This document shows, piece by piece, positions 34,001 through 46,233 of a stretch of 64,000 bases of DNA. The notes beneath the pieces were generated by a model, which saw only the letters and a program-made list of their open reading frames with translations, searched no databases and was not told the DNA's origin. Each line of letters begins with the position of its first letter. Position 1 is the first letter of the stretch. The stretch is from Beverwykella pulmonaria (Eukaryota; Ascomycota; Dothideomycetes; Pleosporales; Melanommataceae), in the NCBI GenBank assembly GCA_001599595.1, contig BCHH01000001.1, positions 3,304,097 to 3,368,096 of the forward strand, read 5' to 3'. The position numbers and the translations under genes were made by a program.

Positions 34001-34814
34001 CGCCGCCTCTTCGTAGTGGCCAGCGCGGGAATCATCCTCCAATTAAACCGCCCCTTCTTCGAGGCACACGCACAGGGCGCGCAGCGGAGACTCAGGCCGG
34101 ACGTGCGTCTGGGGGCTGCCGTGTGTGCTGGGTTCTCCGCAAAGCTGTCCAGTGCTTCGGGTCATCAGACGACTTTCGGAGGTCCACAGCGCGCAACTTC
34201 TACCATTATTATTATTAGCCCGCATCCACCTAATTCACTTTCTTTTCCACCACCCCCCGACGTCGTGCAGTCTTCCCTCGAGCACTTTCAAAACGACCCA
34301 CTTCCCGACTAGCATAGGCTGGCTCCCTCTCGTTTGACCCGGCACCTGCCCAGCGTGTGCACTGCCGGTCTCGGGCTTGGAATCAGTGTCTCGTGATGCC
34401 TCGACGGGCTATGGGCACCGCATGCTTTCTCAGCGCCATCGAAGCCTAGCCGTAGGCTGTGATTCTCGCACTGCTGCGGGTTCACACCAATTGCTTGCCC
34501 GCCCGCCCCAGCCGCCACATCTCCTAGCTGGCATCCATTTGCAACACCAACTCGGCGCGCTGGTTCCCCCAAGCAAAACACTTCCGAGGCCGCATACCAC
34601 TACCACCACCAGAAAGGTGCGCGAGTATGCCTACACTCAGCGGCACTTACCCAGACAAACGACGAAGAAAGTGGGCGGCAAGAGTATGACGCCGTCCTCC
34701 ACTTCGTCGACACCTCCTCCTCCTCCACCACCTCCACCACCACGGCAGTTCCACTTTGGCACGTCTGAATTAAGCAACTCCATCTTCACTTTCTGCATAT
34801 CCCCCTCTCCAGCC
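31077..34814. other. 3.7-kb intergenic region with one exon-like frame
   Basis: Mostly no recognisable gene. The one exception is 33556-33866, listed separately. The final 500 bp are pyrimidine-rich and include CCACCACC runs and TATTATTATTA, consistent with a long 5' leader of the gene at 34815. Confidence 0.45.
33556..33866 (+). CDS. Exon-like open frame, gene not resolved
   Basis: After a TGA at about 33547 one frame reads NEKILDEIQGFLLEERAELR, then about 80 residues of helix-forming, Leu/Ala/Val-rich sequence (HEGDFLRASRAVFSSALLLQ) up to a GTAACG at 33862. Codon choice looks coding. No ATG lies in this frame upstream within the open stretch, so it would have to be an internal exon, or the remains of a gene. 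I do not recognise the family, and the later residues of the frame look random. Confidence 0.3.
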
Positions 34815-36011
34815 ATGGCTCTCTCTTTCCCCCCACGTCCGTCTCCTCCAAGACCAAGGAAGCGCGGTCGAGCGGTGACAGACATTGATGGCGAACATTC
34901 ATGTCTGTACAAGAAGAAGCGGAGACTAAGGCTGTTCCTGATCACCTCTCGATTGTCACCCCAGTTCTCCCATCCAGCCACCAATATCGTTGACCGAGGA
35001 AGCTCTAAGATTGCTGTATGGGCAAAGCAAAAGAGCCTGGGCAGGAACCTGCTACGGAAGGCCGCCATCTTGAACCGGATCAGGCGGAAAGTTTTTACCA
35101 TCAAAGAAAAGGAAGGGGGGCTAGAGAGGATGCTCATTGATGGTGAACAAGAGCGGAAGCAACTCGAGCTGGCCAAATTGGCCTTCGTATATGGCAGTCT
35201 CGATACGCATACCCGGCCAGCGTTACAGGCAGCCGCCGAGTTTCCCTCCACATGTGCAGCCAGGGCAGAAGACCCATTAGAAGTGTCAGAGGCTTCTCAT
35301 TTAAACACGCCGTCACCCGTCAGTCACTCACCAAACTTTCGTGACGATGACAAGGATGACACCTTGGAGTATCGTTCACCCAACGACGCCTACTCGTACT
35401 CGCCACCAAAAGCTCAACTTCCACGGCGGTCCTATCTCCCTCTCCCACCCTCGCCTTTGGGTCTCTCCAACTATGATGCTTTTGATCTCGAAGACGACGT
35501 CCATGACCCGTATGACCACTTCGACAACGACGACGAAGAATCCGATATGGGGGAGTCCCACTCACCCCACGCTTATACGTCAGCGTCATTCACGCCCTCT
35601 CTTTCCACGGCCGGAATAGGCACCAGCGAGGCACTCAAAACGCCTCCACGGCCGCTCTTCTGCGACTTCAATATCCTGGATCCCGATGAACCTGTCATAG
35701 GAGATTACGACCAAGTCGACGAGGGTGCAGATACGATTTGGCCAAATGTGTCGACAGACGAAACATCTTCCCAGCGGCTACTACCAGCCTCTTCTTCGCC
35801 AAACTTCTCCGCACTATTCGCTACATCCACAGAGAATACCGGACCGTTCTCGCCCAACTTTGCTGCGGCTCTACCCGACGATTCGGTGCAGGAGCAGTGG
35901 TTGAGTCAACGGTCTGGGTCTGAGTATGCCGCGAGAGGAGAGAAAGGCAGTGATTTTCAGCAGGAGAGGGACAGGCAGAGGAGCTTTATGTTTCTGAGAT
36001 TCAACTCATGA
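34815..36011 (+). CDS. Conserved fungal protein with basic N-terminal block
   Basis: The ATG at 34815 sits in a good context (AGCCATGG) and starts MALSFPPRPSPPRPRKRGRA, giving 398 residues. Residues 30-95 form a basic conserved block: RLRLFLITSRLSPQFSHPAT, NIVDRGSSKIAVWAKQ, then RKAAILNRIRRK. The block resembles an uncharacterised Pezizomycotina family. The remaining 300 residues are low complexity, Ser/Pro/Asp-rich, with an acidic patch (DLEDDVHDPYDHFDNDDEE). The frame stays open for 146 codons upstream of 34815 but is composed of Pro/Thr/His runs, which I take as translated leader. No known catalytic motif; nuclear location is a guess from the basic block. Confidence 0.75.
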   Translation: MALSFPPRPSPPRPRKRGRAVTDIDGEHSCLYKKKRRLRLFLITSRLSPQFSHPATNIVDRGSSKIAVWAKQKSLGRNLLRKAAILNRIRRKVFTIKEKEGGLERMLIDGEQERKQLELAKLAFVYGSLDTHTRPALQAAAEFPSTCAARAEDPLEVSEASHLNTPSPVSHSPNFRDDDKDDTLEYRSPNDAYSYSPPKAQLPRRSYLPLPPSPLGLSNYDAFDLEDDVHDPYDHFDNDDEESDMGESHSPHAYTSASFTPSLSTAGIGTSEALKTPPRPLFCDFNILDPDEPVIGDYDQVDEGADTIWPNVSTDETSSQRLLPASSSPNFSALFATSTENTGPFSPNFAAALPDDSVQEQWLSQRSGSEYAARGEKGSDFQQERDRQRSFMFLRFNS

Positions 36012-37924
36012 CCCATATCCATCAATACGACACAACAAAAACGACATTGACCTAACATCATCTCATACGCCTTTCCTCGTATTAATATCGGCCGTCCATC
36101 ATATCACGACTATCACGCTCTCACGTTTTCCTCCGCCCACTGCTTCCAACTTCAGCTTCAACTTCAATCACCATTTCCATTACCATTACACACGATTCTG
36201 CAACCAATTTGGCAACATGACTAGGCGGCGACATCTGCATATCTACATTTTACGGCGGCCAAAATTGAATATCATCATTACCACTTTTATATTGTATTAA
36301 GGCATGGTACGACACAGTCGGACAGGCAGGCAGGTTGCATCGACCACGGTCCACGGATTTCCAAAAACTGGGAGGCGGCTGTATAGTACAACATCAAACT
36401 GCATTTCTGCATAGTAGTACATGGCATTTCTCGCACATGACGTGGTTTTAATTGCGCTGGGTATAGGGGTCTGCGGCAATTTCAGCTTGTATCATTTGGC
36501 TTTTTTTTTGGGAGGGGGGTTTACGCATAGGGTTATCTGTGACTTTCTCCTCTGTCTTTACATCGTTGGCCTCAGTGAGCCTTGCTTTTGCATGGACTTC
36601 TGATCTGATTTTGTCTCTATCGTTATATACCAATATGCTTTTTCATCGCTTTGCATTAGTGGTGCTTTCGAGATTGCTTTTGCTTTTGTTACTGATCAAA
36701 TCATGTCATATCGTATCATTGTCATATTATGTAAAACCCGGGGAGGGCAACGGGACACTTGTCATTTAGCTAGGCGTGAAAAAGGGCAGTGTTCGTCTGG
36801 AGAAAGTAGCGTGCATGGTTGGGACGCACGTTTGATTCAAAAAGCTTTTACCTCTTTTTTTTTCTCCCCTTCTTTCGTTCAAGGAAAAGTGCTTTGATTA
36901 TAATATCCACGTACAGTACAATTAGGCGAGAACGTACCTGGCTACTACCTGGCTACTACCTGGCTACTTCTATGTGCACGTCTTATAGATAGGAAATGGA
37001 ACTGGTTCATTTCGATTCATTTGGATTTTATTCATCCGGATTTTATTCATTCATCCTTCACCGTTAAGCCCACTCTGTGCACAGCAAAGTATGGTATACA
37101 CCAATCTCACTGCAAAGCCCTCGTATGGGACTTTTTCGACGAGAGTGTTAACCCTGTGAAAATAAATGCATGTATATTGGTATGAAAGCACTGTACCCTC
37201 GCTCGCCTTGTACTGTATTTATTTTCACATGGATAGTTACCATTGCGTTCGAGAACGAGCGAGGGGCTGCTGTATCGGGGTGGAACTGTTGGTGCGGTGA
37301 AGGAGAGGTTGCAACCAACACCCTTTCTGCGCATCTCTATGCTCTGCCCGACTGGGAGAATAGCGCGGAATTTGGCCCTATTCTTTGCTTGGCTGGTTGA
37401 ACGGGAATGGTGTCGGCTGGTGTGGAGATGGGAAGATGAGAATGGTATATGCGAGAAATGCGCGAATACAAGGGTCACGCACTGAGGGCTAGCCTTGCTT
37501 TATCCGAGCTGTGTTAACAGCTGTAACTGCCATCATGCTTATCGCATGTAAATGGCGACGATGCTCGTATTTTATACAGAGAGGCAACTACTGATATGTA
37601 CAGCGCCACGGGAGTTTACTCAATCACAGAAGAGCAAAATTGCCATGTAAAGTTTTTACTTGAATGCAGCGCTCTCAAAACTATGTGTACAATCTAGAGT
37701 GCTGGCGACCATACTCCCGTGCTTCTGTGAAAAGATGTGGCAAGCGCTTTACGCAGATTCAGACCACGTGCTCGATATTGCGGCCTTCCTTCAACGCATT
37801 GGTATGATCGACGGACTGGATAGTAACGAGACACGTTTGAAATTTGTCCCAAACTCATAGTGATAGCAAGCGGTGGTCGTACGAATCATAACATCTTTCC
37901 TCTCCTTGTTTGTTTAGACATTGT
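36012..37924. other. Convergent 3' intergenic region
   Basis: About 1.9 kb between convergent genes, with several AT-rich, poly-T tracts and no supported gene. Confidence 0.5.
36938..36970. repeat. 11-bp tandem repeat (three units)
   Basis: CCTGGCTACTA occurs three times in tandem in the intergenic region. Confidence 0.8.
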
Positions 37925-38686
37925 TCATCCTTGGAGTTTCGCTGCGCGGTCTGCCGCGATATCGCACATTGCCTATATTGCATGAGAAGTCAGTCTGCCA
38001 CTCCGAGAAAACTTTCCAAGCTGGTGATTGTGTGCTTAGACCGCTCGATTAAGAAGAGTGGGGGGAATGCTCTAGCGATGGTTGACATACCTGAATGGCT
38101 TCTTGGCGCTCGGCTTTGATATCGTCACGGTCGATTCTTGCTCTCATGTTCTCCATGACGACGGGGCGGGAGCGGCCGTTGACGAAGACTCTAATATCAG
38201 TCGGTTCTAATCAGCTCGACGTGCCAAATGGAAAGCGGGAATGCATAGAGACGATTCTGCAGTCTAAGAACAAAGTAGAGGATTGAGAGGGAATACTCAC
38301 ACATATCTCAGCCCCGGAAACTTCTCTTCGTACTCCCTATTCAAGCTCTCCAGTTTCTCCTTCTCTCCCTCTGCCCCTCGCTGCAGCTGCGCCTGCTCCT
38401 TCCGACTCTGCTCACTATCCACTTTCTTCTCCCCGAGCCTCGGATGCGCGCACAAGATCTCCGACAACGTTTCTACATCTTCGAGTTTATGCGAGTCCGC
38501 GAGGGCCGTCAGCTGCGCGTTTACGGCGCCAATTAGAGCGGAATAGTCCGGGAAGGCCGTGGTTCGCAGGACCGGAAGGGAGAGGGAGTGCAGAGGCGGG
38601 GACGGCTCGAAGAGGAGATCCAGCACCGTTTTCAGGTCAGAGTCTTCGAGGTGAGGCAATGTGGAGATGGAAGGAAATGATGTCAT
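37925..38686 (-). CDS. OHCU decarboxylase (uric acid degradation)
   Basis: Exons 38686-38301, 38190-38091 and 37972-37925 (introns of 110 and 118 bp) give 177 residues. The enzyme converts 2-oxo-4-hydroxy-4-carboxy-5-ureidoimidazoline to S-allantoin, the last step of uricase-initiated purine breakdown, usually in peroxisomes or cytosol. Diagnostic segments are LSEILCAHPRLGEKKVDSEQ and SLNREYEEKFPGLRYV, then across the first splice VFVNGRSRPVVMENMRARID, and after the second AMCDIAADRAAKLQG. The last exon has only 16 codons and no SKL-type peroxisomal signal is seen. The start at 38686 is preferred over 30 upstream in-frame residues because those are not family-like. No other purine gene is adjacent. 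Confidence 0.93.
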
Positions 38687-40359
38687 TATTGTTGTAGTTG
38701 TGGTACGTTGTACTGTACAGGGGGAATGCTTGAGTGGACTGCAGATAATCAAACCAAACGGATCGCGGGTGTTCAAGTGAGCCGGTTTTAGTGTTATGAT
38801 CGCGTGGGCTGGAGAGAAATGCGAGATATAGATGAATTGCTAAAGAAAGAGGGAAGACCGCTGCCCTACTGCCCGGATGGAGAACGCAGAGAATGTATAG
38901 GAGAGATACTGATATCGAGCCGTAGAGATAGGCGTACGTTGACGGCGGGATCCGACCGGCTACCAGTCGCTCGGAACCGTGACGATTACCAGGCCTTCAG
39001 GCTCCAAGATTCAGACAGAAAAGAGCTGCAAGGACAGAAAATGTATATCTGGTTCTCACGCGCTTGGCTTGGTGGTGGTCAAGATGCAAGCTGCAAGGGG
39101 TAGTCGTCAATGCTGTGCGCCGAGAAGAGGGGCGGCCCACGATAGCGTCTTTTTCTGCAAACCACTGCAAGAAAGCGCCATTGCCCGTCAATCTCCCGTC
39201 GCCAGCCGCAGACGTGATTGGTGCGTAGCGGGCGTTTCCGCCGGGTGCTGGTGTTGATCTTCGACAAATCTCTCCGAAAACACGCGAAGTACGCGCCCAG
39301 AGAAGCTATTCGATGGTGTTGACGTGGCGTGCCCGAGCCACGAGCATTCCTGTTTCATGGCGGGGATTGGTGGTTGAGGGAAGGAAGCCCATTTGCCTCG
39401 TATGATAGGAAGATGTTCATGGAAAGGCGGGCGGAGCGGGAGCGGGGATGATCCTGAACGGAAAGCGGATCAATATTGAACTTGTTATTTGAATTGAAAT
39501 GTTTGAGGAATGAAGGAGCCTGCTGCTGATGTGGTTGGGCATGGTTAGAGTGCAGGAAAAATCAATTGCTGGCAGGGCTCATGGTGCGGAGGACCCCGCA
39601 GTGATGGGCGTGAATCAGCGTGCCTGTGGGTGAGTGAGACGCATGTGTGGTGATGGCCGGCGTGGCGAGAGAGGAGGATTCCCAGGTTGCCGCGACCTCC
39701 CACGCTTCAAGTGCGGGCGTGTGACGCCCGTGTCGAGCGTCCTCGTTCTCTGCTCTCTGGGCCCTAGGACAATGTGTACAGACGAGGTACCAATGGTGAG
39801 GACCCGGTCGCTGGGCGTGAGGTTGGGGCGTGAAGTTGCTGCGCGCCGTCGTCGCGCAGCATCTAGAGAGGAGAGAGACGGCTCTTTAATTACTCGCGGC
39901 CCGCGGGAGAGCGAAAAGGACGCCGTGCTCGAGCTGTCCGCGGGCTGCAAGCTTGGAAGAGCAGCTGGGTGCGCTAGAGCCGTCGTGATTCCGTGCAGAG
40001 CGCTGAAACACGCAGCTGCGCATGAAGCACACAAATCTTGACCTCCCACTTCACCCTCGTCGAACCCCTCATCCTCGCCGTCAACGCAGACGACTCCAGC
40101 CAAACGTGCCCGGCGCACTGTGAATTGAGTGCGTTTCTGTTTGGCCTGCAAAGCCCAGCTGTCGTCGCTACCAGTCCAAGCAATGGTCTGTTCCATCCCC
40201 GTCTGACTACCCCCTGTGGAAGCGCGCACAGTCCGCCAGCTCTCTCCATCCCGGACCCAACCTCACCCCAACGACGAGCGGTCGCACAGAAACTGAGGGT
40301 TCAGAGACGGCGCAGTCTGCCATCTCCAACCCACCAACGACGCCGCCGCCGCCGCCGCC
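38687..40359. other. Divergent promoter region
   Basis: About 1.7 kb between divergent starts of the OHCU decarboxylase and ADF-H/PH genes. G+C content rises towards 40.36 kb, and a CCG-repeat run (about 40340-40359) immediately precedes the ATG. No gene recognised. Confidence 0.5.
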
Positions 40360-43300
40360 ATGTCGCTCAACGGGCTCGACGATCCCAAGGTCCATGAGGC
40401 ATACCACGCCGCCCTGGCCGAGGCGGGCGGCTGGTAAGACACATCTTTTTTTCCGGCCGTCGCCCCAGATGCTAACGTGCGGTGTTCAGGTTCCTGCTCA
40501 AGTACGTCTCCCGAGATGCTGTCGAGGTGCTCGCCCGGGGCACCGGCGGCGCAGCAGAGGCCCGCAGCGCCATCGCCCAGTTCGAAGACCCATCGCCATT
40601 GTACGGCTTCGTGCTGTACCGCCGGCGCAAGGTTCTGATCAAGTTCATACCGGAGGGGACGTCACGCCTGCTGCAAGGTACGTCGAGGATGCAATGCTCC
40701 CGCGGGAAGACGCTAGCTAACACCTGTCAAAGCCCGAGTCGCTGTCCACTTCACAGCGGTCACGGAAAAGTTCACACCGCACGATACCACCATCTCCATT
40801 ACCGTCGCCGACGAGCTCAGCGATGCCGCCCTCATATCTGCCTGCTCCCTGCACACCGCCGCCCCGCCAAGCTCGTCCTCGAGCGCGTCGTCGCGGCGCA
40901 ATAAATTGGACGAGATTACAGAAGATGCTGAGGAAGGGCAGGCCACCGGGGAGGATGCTGTTACTCCACCACGACCGACTACTGCTACATCGTCGATACC
41001 GATAGTTGTGGAACCTGCTGCCACCACTGAGAGCAAAGTACCGAAACCATTGGCAGCCGTCCCACCCTTAGAAGAAGCCAAAACCACCCCGGAAGTCGCC
41101 CATGTAGCCTTTGATACTGTGTCAGGGGAGGAGGAAGAGAAGAAGAACAAGAACAAGCAGCCAGAATCACAACCAGAAGCACCCCTTCCTAACTACCACG
41201 ACAGCTTGAAGCACTTCGATTCTCTTTTCGAGCACGGACCAGACCCGCGGTTCTCCTCCCAAACCGCTCGACCTACCTACTCTGAACTCTACGCTGAAAT
41301 ATACGCCCAGTACAACAAGCCGAAAGTGAGGCTGGGACCCAGGCCAAGGCCATCCCTGGACTCTAAGCGACCCAAAACTTCGGGAAATGGCGAACTGAGC
41401 ACCGCTAGGCCCATCTCTTCTTTACCGGCGGGCCTCCGAGTGGCAAGGAAAACCATGGAGCCCAAGCGACCAAAATCCAGGGACTCTAGTATTGTTCCCA
41501 GCATCGCTTTCCCCCCTCCGCCGCCAATGCCGGAAATGCCGCAATCTCCAATTTACCCATCTCATAGACCCGCAAGTGTGAAGTCTATGCCCAGCCACAG
41601 CCACCGAACTAATGGAATCACTCCTGAAAAACAGAGGCTGATGAAGGCCTTGGAACTCCGGAAGAAGCAGATGAAGGCCAGGATGGAGAAGGAGCAAGAT
41701 AAAGCAGAAAACAAAGCAGAAGACAAAGCGGAAGACAAGGCAGAAGACAAGGCAGAAGATAGAGCAGAAGCTAAAGCAGAAGGCGATACAGAAAGCAAAG
41801 CAGAAGGCGATACAGAAAGCAAAGCAGAAGGCGATGCAGAGGGCAAAGCAGAAGGCGATGCAGAGGAGCCGCAGGTGGGCACCCAAGAGCACCCTGCGAA
41901 AAGTGACGAGGCGTTAGTAGTGGCCGGCTCATCCATAGAAACTGTGACAAAAGAAGCTACCACTGCGGCGAAGACCGAAGATAAACCTGCTACATCGCAG
42001 CCCAAGGAAGATGACCTGTCCTCTAGCGGCTACGTCGCAGTTCTGGACGACATAAAGGCGTCCATGACACAAGAAGACGCTAATATAGGGATGACAGGCA
42101 GTCAGGCGGAAACTGATGATTTGCACTCAGCTGTTTCTGCATCTTCACCGACGTCAGCACAGACGCAAGGATCGTCCTGTGCACCTTCGACGAGACCATC
42201 ATCCATATCCGAAGACGACCACCAACTTCCCGAAGAAGTCCTAAAGCCTGAGAATGCCGATGAATCTACCAACCAGAAAGTCGATATATCCCCGGAGTCA
42301 TCGCACAACGAAGATGAGAAGGATTCTGTCGAGAGTTCCCCAACTGTGGTTCCTGAGAATGATTCCCCTATACCCTCTGTCGAGATCACCACCCAACCGG
42401 ATCCTCAGCCAGAGCTCCCAATTCACGCCTCGGCTTCGGATGATATTCTAGTTAGGAAGTCCAGGAGGGAATCGATGATCCTAATGCCACCTAGCGAGCA
42501 GGACGGTGCTAGCTCATGGAGGAGGTCGAAGCGGGAGTCTATAGTCTTCCAGTCCCCGAATAACTCGGCTCAACATGAGGACGTGCAAAGAACGAATCAG
42601 ATACGGGAATCTGTGAATCTTGCCGCCGCAAAGAGACACAGTTTCGTGGAGAGCAAGGAGAAGCGTCGGGCCACAGTCAGCCCCATTCAAATCCATTTGA
42701 ATTATGACAACTCGGATGCAGAGTACCTTTCGGACGACTCGTTCATGGAGGAGTTGCAGAGCGCAACACTCGAGCAAGCCAAACCCATATCGGTCTCGAA
42801 GTCCCCCATAGCACAATATTTCCACGGGAAATCGTCCACTACGGAAGTTTCAACACCTCAAAGACCACCATCAAGTCAACACAAACCGCCTGGTCGTCTA
42901 TCCCCCGAACAGATTGGCGGACGCAAGCTCTCGGGAACCTGGCCTCCCCAATCAACCGCGGACCCCGTCGCCTTGGCGAAGAAGATCAACGTGTCGTCTG
43001 GTATCTCACAGAGAATCAAGGCCCTGGCAGAAAAATCTAACAGCAGGGACTCATTAGCATTAGTAAGTCCATCAGCGAGTCCAGACGCCACTACATCGAT
43101 CGTTGCCCAACGCAAGTCTTCATTTTTCTCAGCGACACCACCAGGTGGAAACTCCCCGCCCGGGAAAACCGTTTCACGTCTTAATCGCGCCTCGTTTGTA
43201 CCCGTAGCATTTTCTTCAACAACGCCTGACAGAAAGTCCGTGATACAGCCACCTAAAAGTCTTGATCAGACTGTGTACAATGTCCAGGAGCAGCCCACAA

Positions 43301-44272
43301 AGCCCGAATCCGTTCAAGTCACGGCTCGTATCATCCGGGACCCACGTGTCCAGAAACCAGCCTTGACTATGCCGACTGAGAATACCCCCCTGGAGCTGCA
43401 CCAGAGCCCAATCATCATCGACCATCAGAAGTCCGTTCGGCCAAGCTCGAGGAGCTCCAAGCACAGCCCAACTAAGATGGAACCTACGTCCCCCTCGTCC
43501 AACCCTCCCCGGTCATCGTCTGAGAGTAGCTGGAGATCATTCGGTCGTCGGATGAGTGAGTCTAAGAGTGGCGGTCTGCCACGAAGCCAGTCAGCCCACA
43601 GCATTGAAATTAGCGAGGAGAAACGGGAGGATAAGAAGGAGAAAAAGGACTCAAGGACAAGCAAATTCTTCAGGAGAATGTCGACTGTGTCTTCGATCTC
43701 GCGCAAGAACCAGGGGAGTATCCCTAGCCCGAACGAGGAGGAGGAACGCCCCTCGCTCCCATCTCTCCGGGAGCCCCCGCCCGCTGTTCAAGTTGGCGAT
43801 CTCAACGTTCAGTTTCCCGACACATTGGTGAGCACATCGTCCACTCCGCTCCGTGTGTGTCAAGCTAATACTATGTCTAGTTGTGGAAGCGAAGATGGGT
43901 CGAGATTGATGCATCGGGTAACCTGGTCCTGAGCCTTTCCAAGTCAAACGAGGTTCATACCCTCCACCCCAATATATCTTCATGTACTAACATCAATACA
44001 GCAATCGAAAGGCATAACAAAACGCTTCCACCTGAGCGAGTTCCGCACACCTTACACACCCGACCAGGACCGACAAGAACTACTCAATAGCGTTATATTC
44101 GACTTCATCGACGGTCGGACGCTGCAGTGCGCGTGTGAGACTTACATAGCGCAGATTCAAATTCTTCAGAGTAAGTGGTTGTCATTTGATTCACTAGCAC
44201 ACTCGCTAACATATTTCTCTAGTCTTGCGTGAAGCACACGATGCCTGGCTCGCTTACAACCAATCCCAATAA
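40360..44272 (+). CDS. ADF-H domain and PH domain protein, 1215 residues
   Basis: Six exons (40360-40433, 40490-40677, 40733-43827, 43881-43952, 44002-44170, 44223-44272) splice in frame. Residues 1-135 look like an actin-depolymerising-factor homology domain: DPKVHEAYHAALAEAGGWFL, YGFVLYRRRKVLIKFIPEGT and ARVAVHFTAVTEKFTPHDTT. A disordered region of about 980 residues follows, Ser/Pro/Glu-rich with LKHFDSLFEHGPDP and TARPTYSELYAEIYAQYNKP near residue 240 and a Lys-Ala-Glu repeat near residue 415. The C-terminal 120 residues form a probable PH domain, split by three introns: LWKRRWVEIDASGNLVLSLS, then SKGITKRFHLSEFRTPYTPD, ending LREAHDAWLAYNQSQ. The design suggests a link between actin and the membrane or cell cortex, which is inference. 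Confidence 0.85.
41698..41868. repeat. In-frame Lys-Ala-Glu coding repeats
   Basis: Within the large exon, a 12-bp unit (AAAGCAGAAGAC type, KAED) is repeated about six times, then a 24-bp unit (KAEGDTES type) about four times. Such units expand and contract easily and probably form a charged helix. Confidence 0.85.
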
Positions 44273-45441
44273 GTCATGGACAAGGACGAATTCGTTGTTA
44301 TCCTCCGCCTTACTTTATCGGCTTTCTACTTTCACTACATACCCAAGACTTCATCTTCTTCCGTATTAGCCACACGACTCTCCTTTTTCCTAGAACACGA
44401 CCGTACGACCAGTACCCCCTTTCTTTTGTTAGGTAATGTATACGCATAGGCATTGCGAGGAGATTGGTTTGAATTCCTTATTCTACGTTGCGCGAGACGA
44501 AATGCGGCGGCCGAATAGTTCTTTCCCTTCGCGTGTACCCCTGTTTTGTTTTATTTCAATAGTTTGTCCGTAGTTATGTTTTTGTGTTTTGAGAGGGCTG
44601 GAAGTTATCAAGCGGCGTCGGTGCGAAGTCATACCCCATTTTTGCTTTTTTACGGTTAGGCTGGCTGGTAGTTGTGTGGAGCTGTGTTGACGCGGCCGGG
44701 TCTGGAAGCCGTATGGAGCAGAGTAGCAGAGGGTGAGACAGAGGGGACAGGAAAGTATCCTGGCCTGACACTGACGAAAGGGGGTCGTTGTATTTACTTG
44801 TATAATAATAAATGCTGCGAGAGGCAGACGCAGAGGCAGTTGGAGCTTCCGTTCGATTGTATGTTGGTGTGATTTCTTTATAAGCCTGCAGTGCGCTGAT
44901 GGCAAGGGATCAAAAGTGTCGCGCACCTACTATGTCTGCACAGGTATCTCCACGGCTACCTCGATTTCAGAAAGATAAGTTTATCCGATATATCCACACT
45001 TAGATTATTTTGCACTGCCAATTAGCTCGGTTGAGCTTAAAATAACCCTTCTACCTAGCTAGGTACACACTGCTCTAGGAATGACACTTGGCCTGTCGAC
45101 TAATCAGGTCCTCGAGGTGTTGTCATGAGTATCCCTTGTTCTGTTCGTCGTCTAATGATATAGCAAGCTTGGAGGCGTCCTTGGAGGCCAGGAATGGTGT
45201 ATGTCGAGGGAATGTGTTCACTCGCATGACATCTCAAGGGTTTCCATCTCATGATATGTATGTACTAGAGTTAACCGGTGACCGATATAGTGAGATTTGC
45301 AGTATTTTGCTGGGGGGAACCCAGAGGACGGGAGTGCTCTTATTTGAGCACATCTGTATTGAACGAGGATGTGACCTTCTGTCGAGAAGGTGATTATTCA
45401 AGAAGACGGTGTTTTATCAGGCGGTGATGTGACCTAGCCAC
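44273..45441. other. Convergent intergenic region
   Basis: 3' flanks of the ADF-H/PH gene and of the minus-strand gene at 45.4-46.2 kb. Nothing else supported. Confidence 0.5.
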
Positions 45442-46190
45442 CTAAAGCCCGCTGACTGAGATTGGGAGGCACTGGGAGAGCGATCTCATAGTTTGTAAAT
45501 TGCGAGTGCTAGCGTATAATGATTCGCAATTCATACAAAAGAATGGAGAAAAGTTCACCACTCTGTGAGGCAAGATCCTGCTTCTCTCTGCTTGTAGCCT
45601 AGAATAGAAACCGAGAAACGCCTCAATAAAAAAAGAATGTACATTGGCGTCGTTAGTCAACTCCGCAATTGAGATTAAAGGACGAAGTATGGAACCACTA
45701 GCGTCGAATAGCGCCTCAATAGTCTTCGGCTCCAATATATGCTCAAGGAACTCGGAAAGTGTAATTTGCTCCTCGCTTGCGAGAATTTGTGAGAAGGAAA
45801 GTGTATGGGTGGGGAGTTTAATGGCACTGATGTTGCTGTCATACTGATTGGGGTCTATCTGCGTCGTGGATTGCGCTTAGCGATGTGTAATGAGTGCGTG
45901 AAATGGGAATGACGGTAACAGGCGACCGGAAAACTGAAGCTGGCGGTAGCAAATTGGAGGAAGAAATTTGACGCCGAAATTCGCAGCGATGAGTGAGGTG
46001 AGAGAGCAGTGTTGGAGGAAGCTACATGGTTTGAAGGTAACTGGCGAGACGAGAGAAACGACGATGATGTTGGAGGTTGGAACGTACCAACTGCGAGTCG
46101 AGCCGAGTTGATTCACTGGGGGTAGTGATAGTGGTACGGACGGGGAGGAAGGCGTGGTGGACCAGGCAGGGGCCCAGGTGGAAGGCCCAT
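45442..46190 (-). CDS. Uncharacterised protein, gene model tentative
   Basis: A minus-strand frame from about 45860 to 45442 is coding-like: ISAIKLPTHTLSFSQILASE, ITLSEFLEHILEPKTIEALF and LRPLISIAELTNDANVHSFF, with alternating hydrophobic and polar residues. It begins after a likely acceptor (ACGACGCAG). A possible first exon starts at 46190, MGLPPGPLPGPPRLPPRPYH, ending at a GTGAAT donor; the ends of the intron are not settled. The 3' end after VVNFSPFFCMN is not clearly family-like either. I do not recognise the protein. A Tc1/mariner element begins 44 bp upstream of this start codon. It could be an intact small gene or a damaged one. Confidence 0.4.
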
Positions 46191-46233
46191 CTATATTGAG
46201 TGCGTTGAACGGTGACTGTTATGAGTGAGGCTA

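Noticed and set aside
36421..36769. Short hydrophobic open frames in the 36-kb intergenic region
   Set aside because: They come from T-rich 3' flanking sequence with no start context or conservation-like pattern.
41422..42005. Cys/Phe- and Ser/Ala-rich frames on the minus strand
   Set aside because: They are antisense shadows of the Lys-Ala-Glu repeat in the ADF-H/PH gene.
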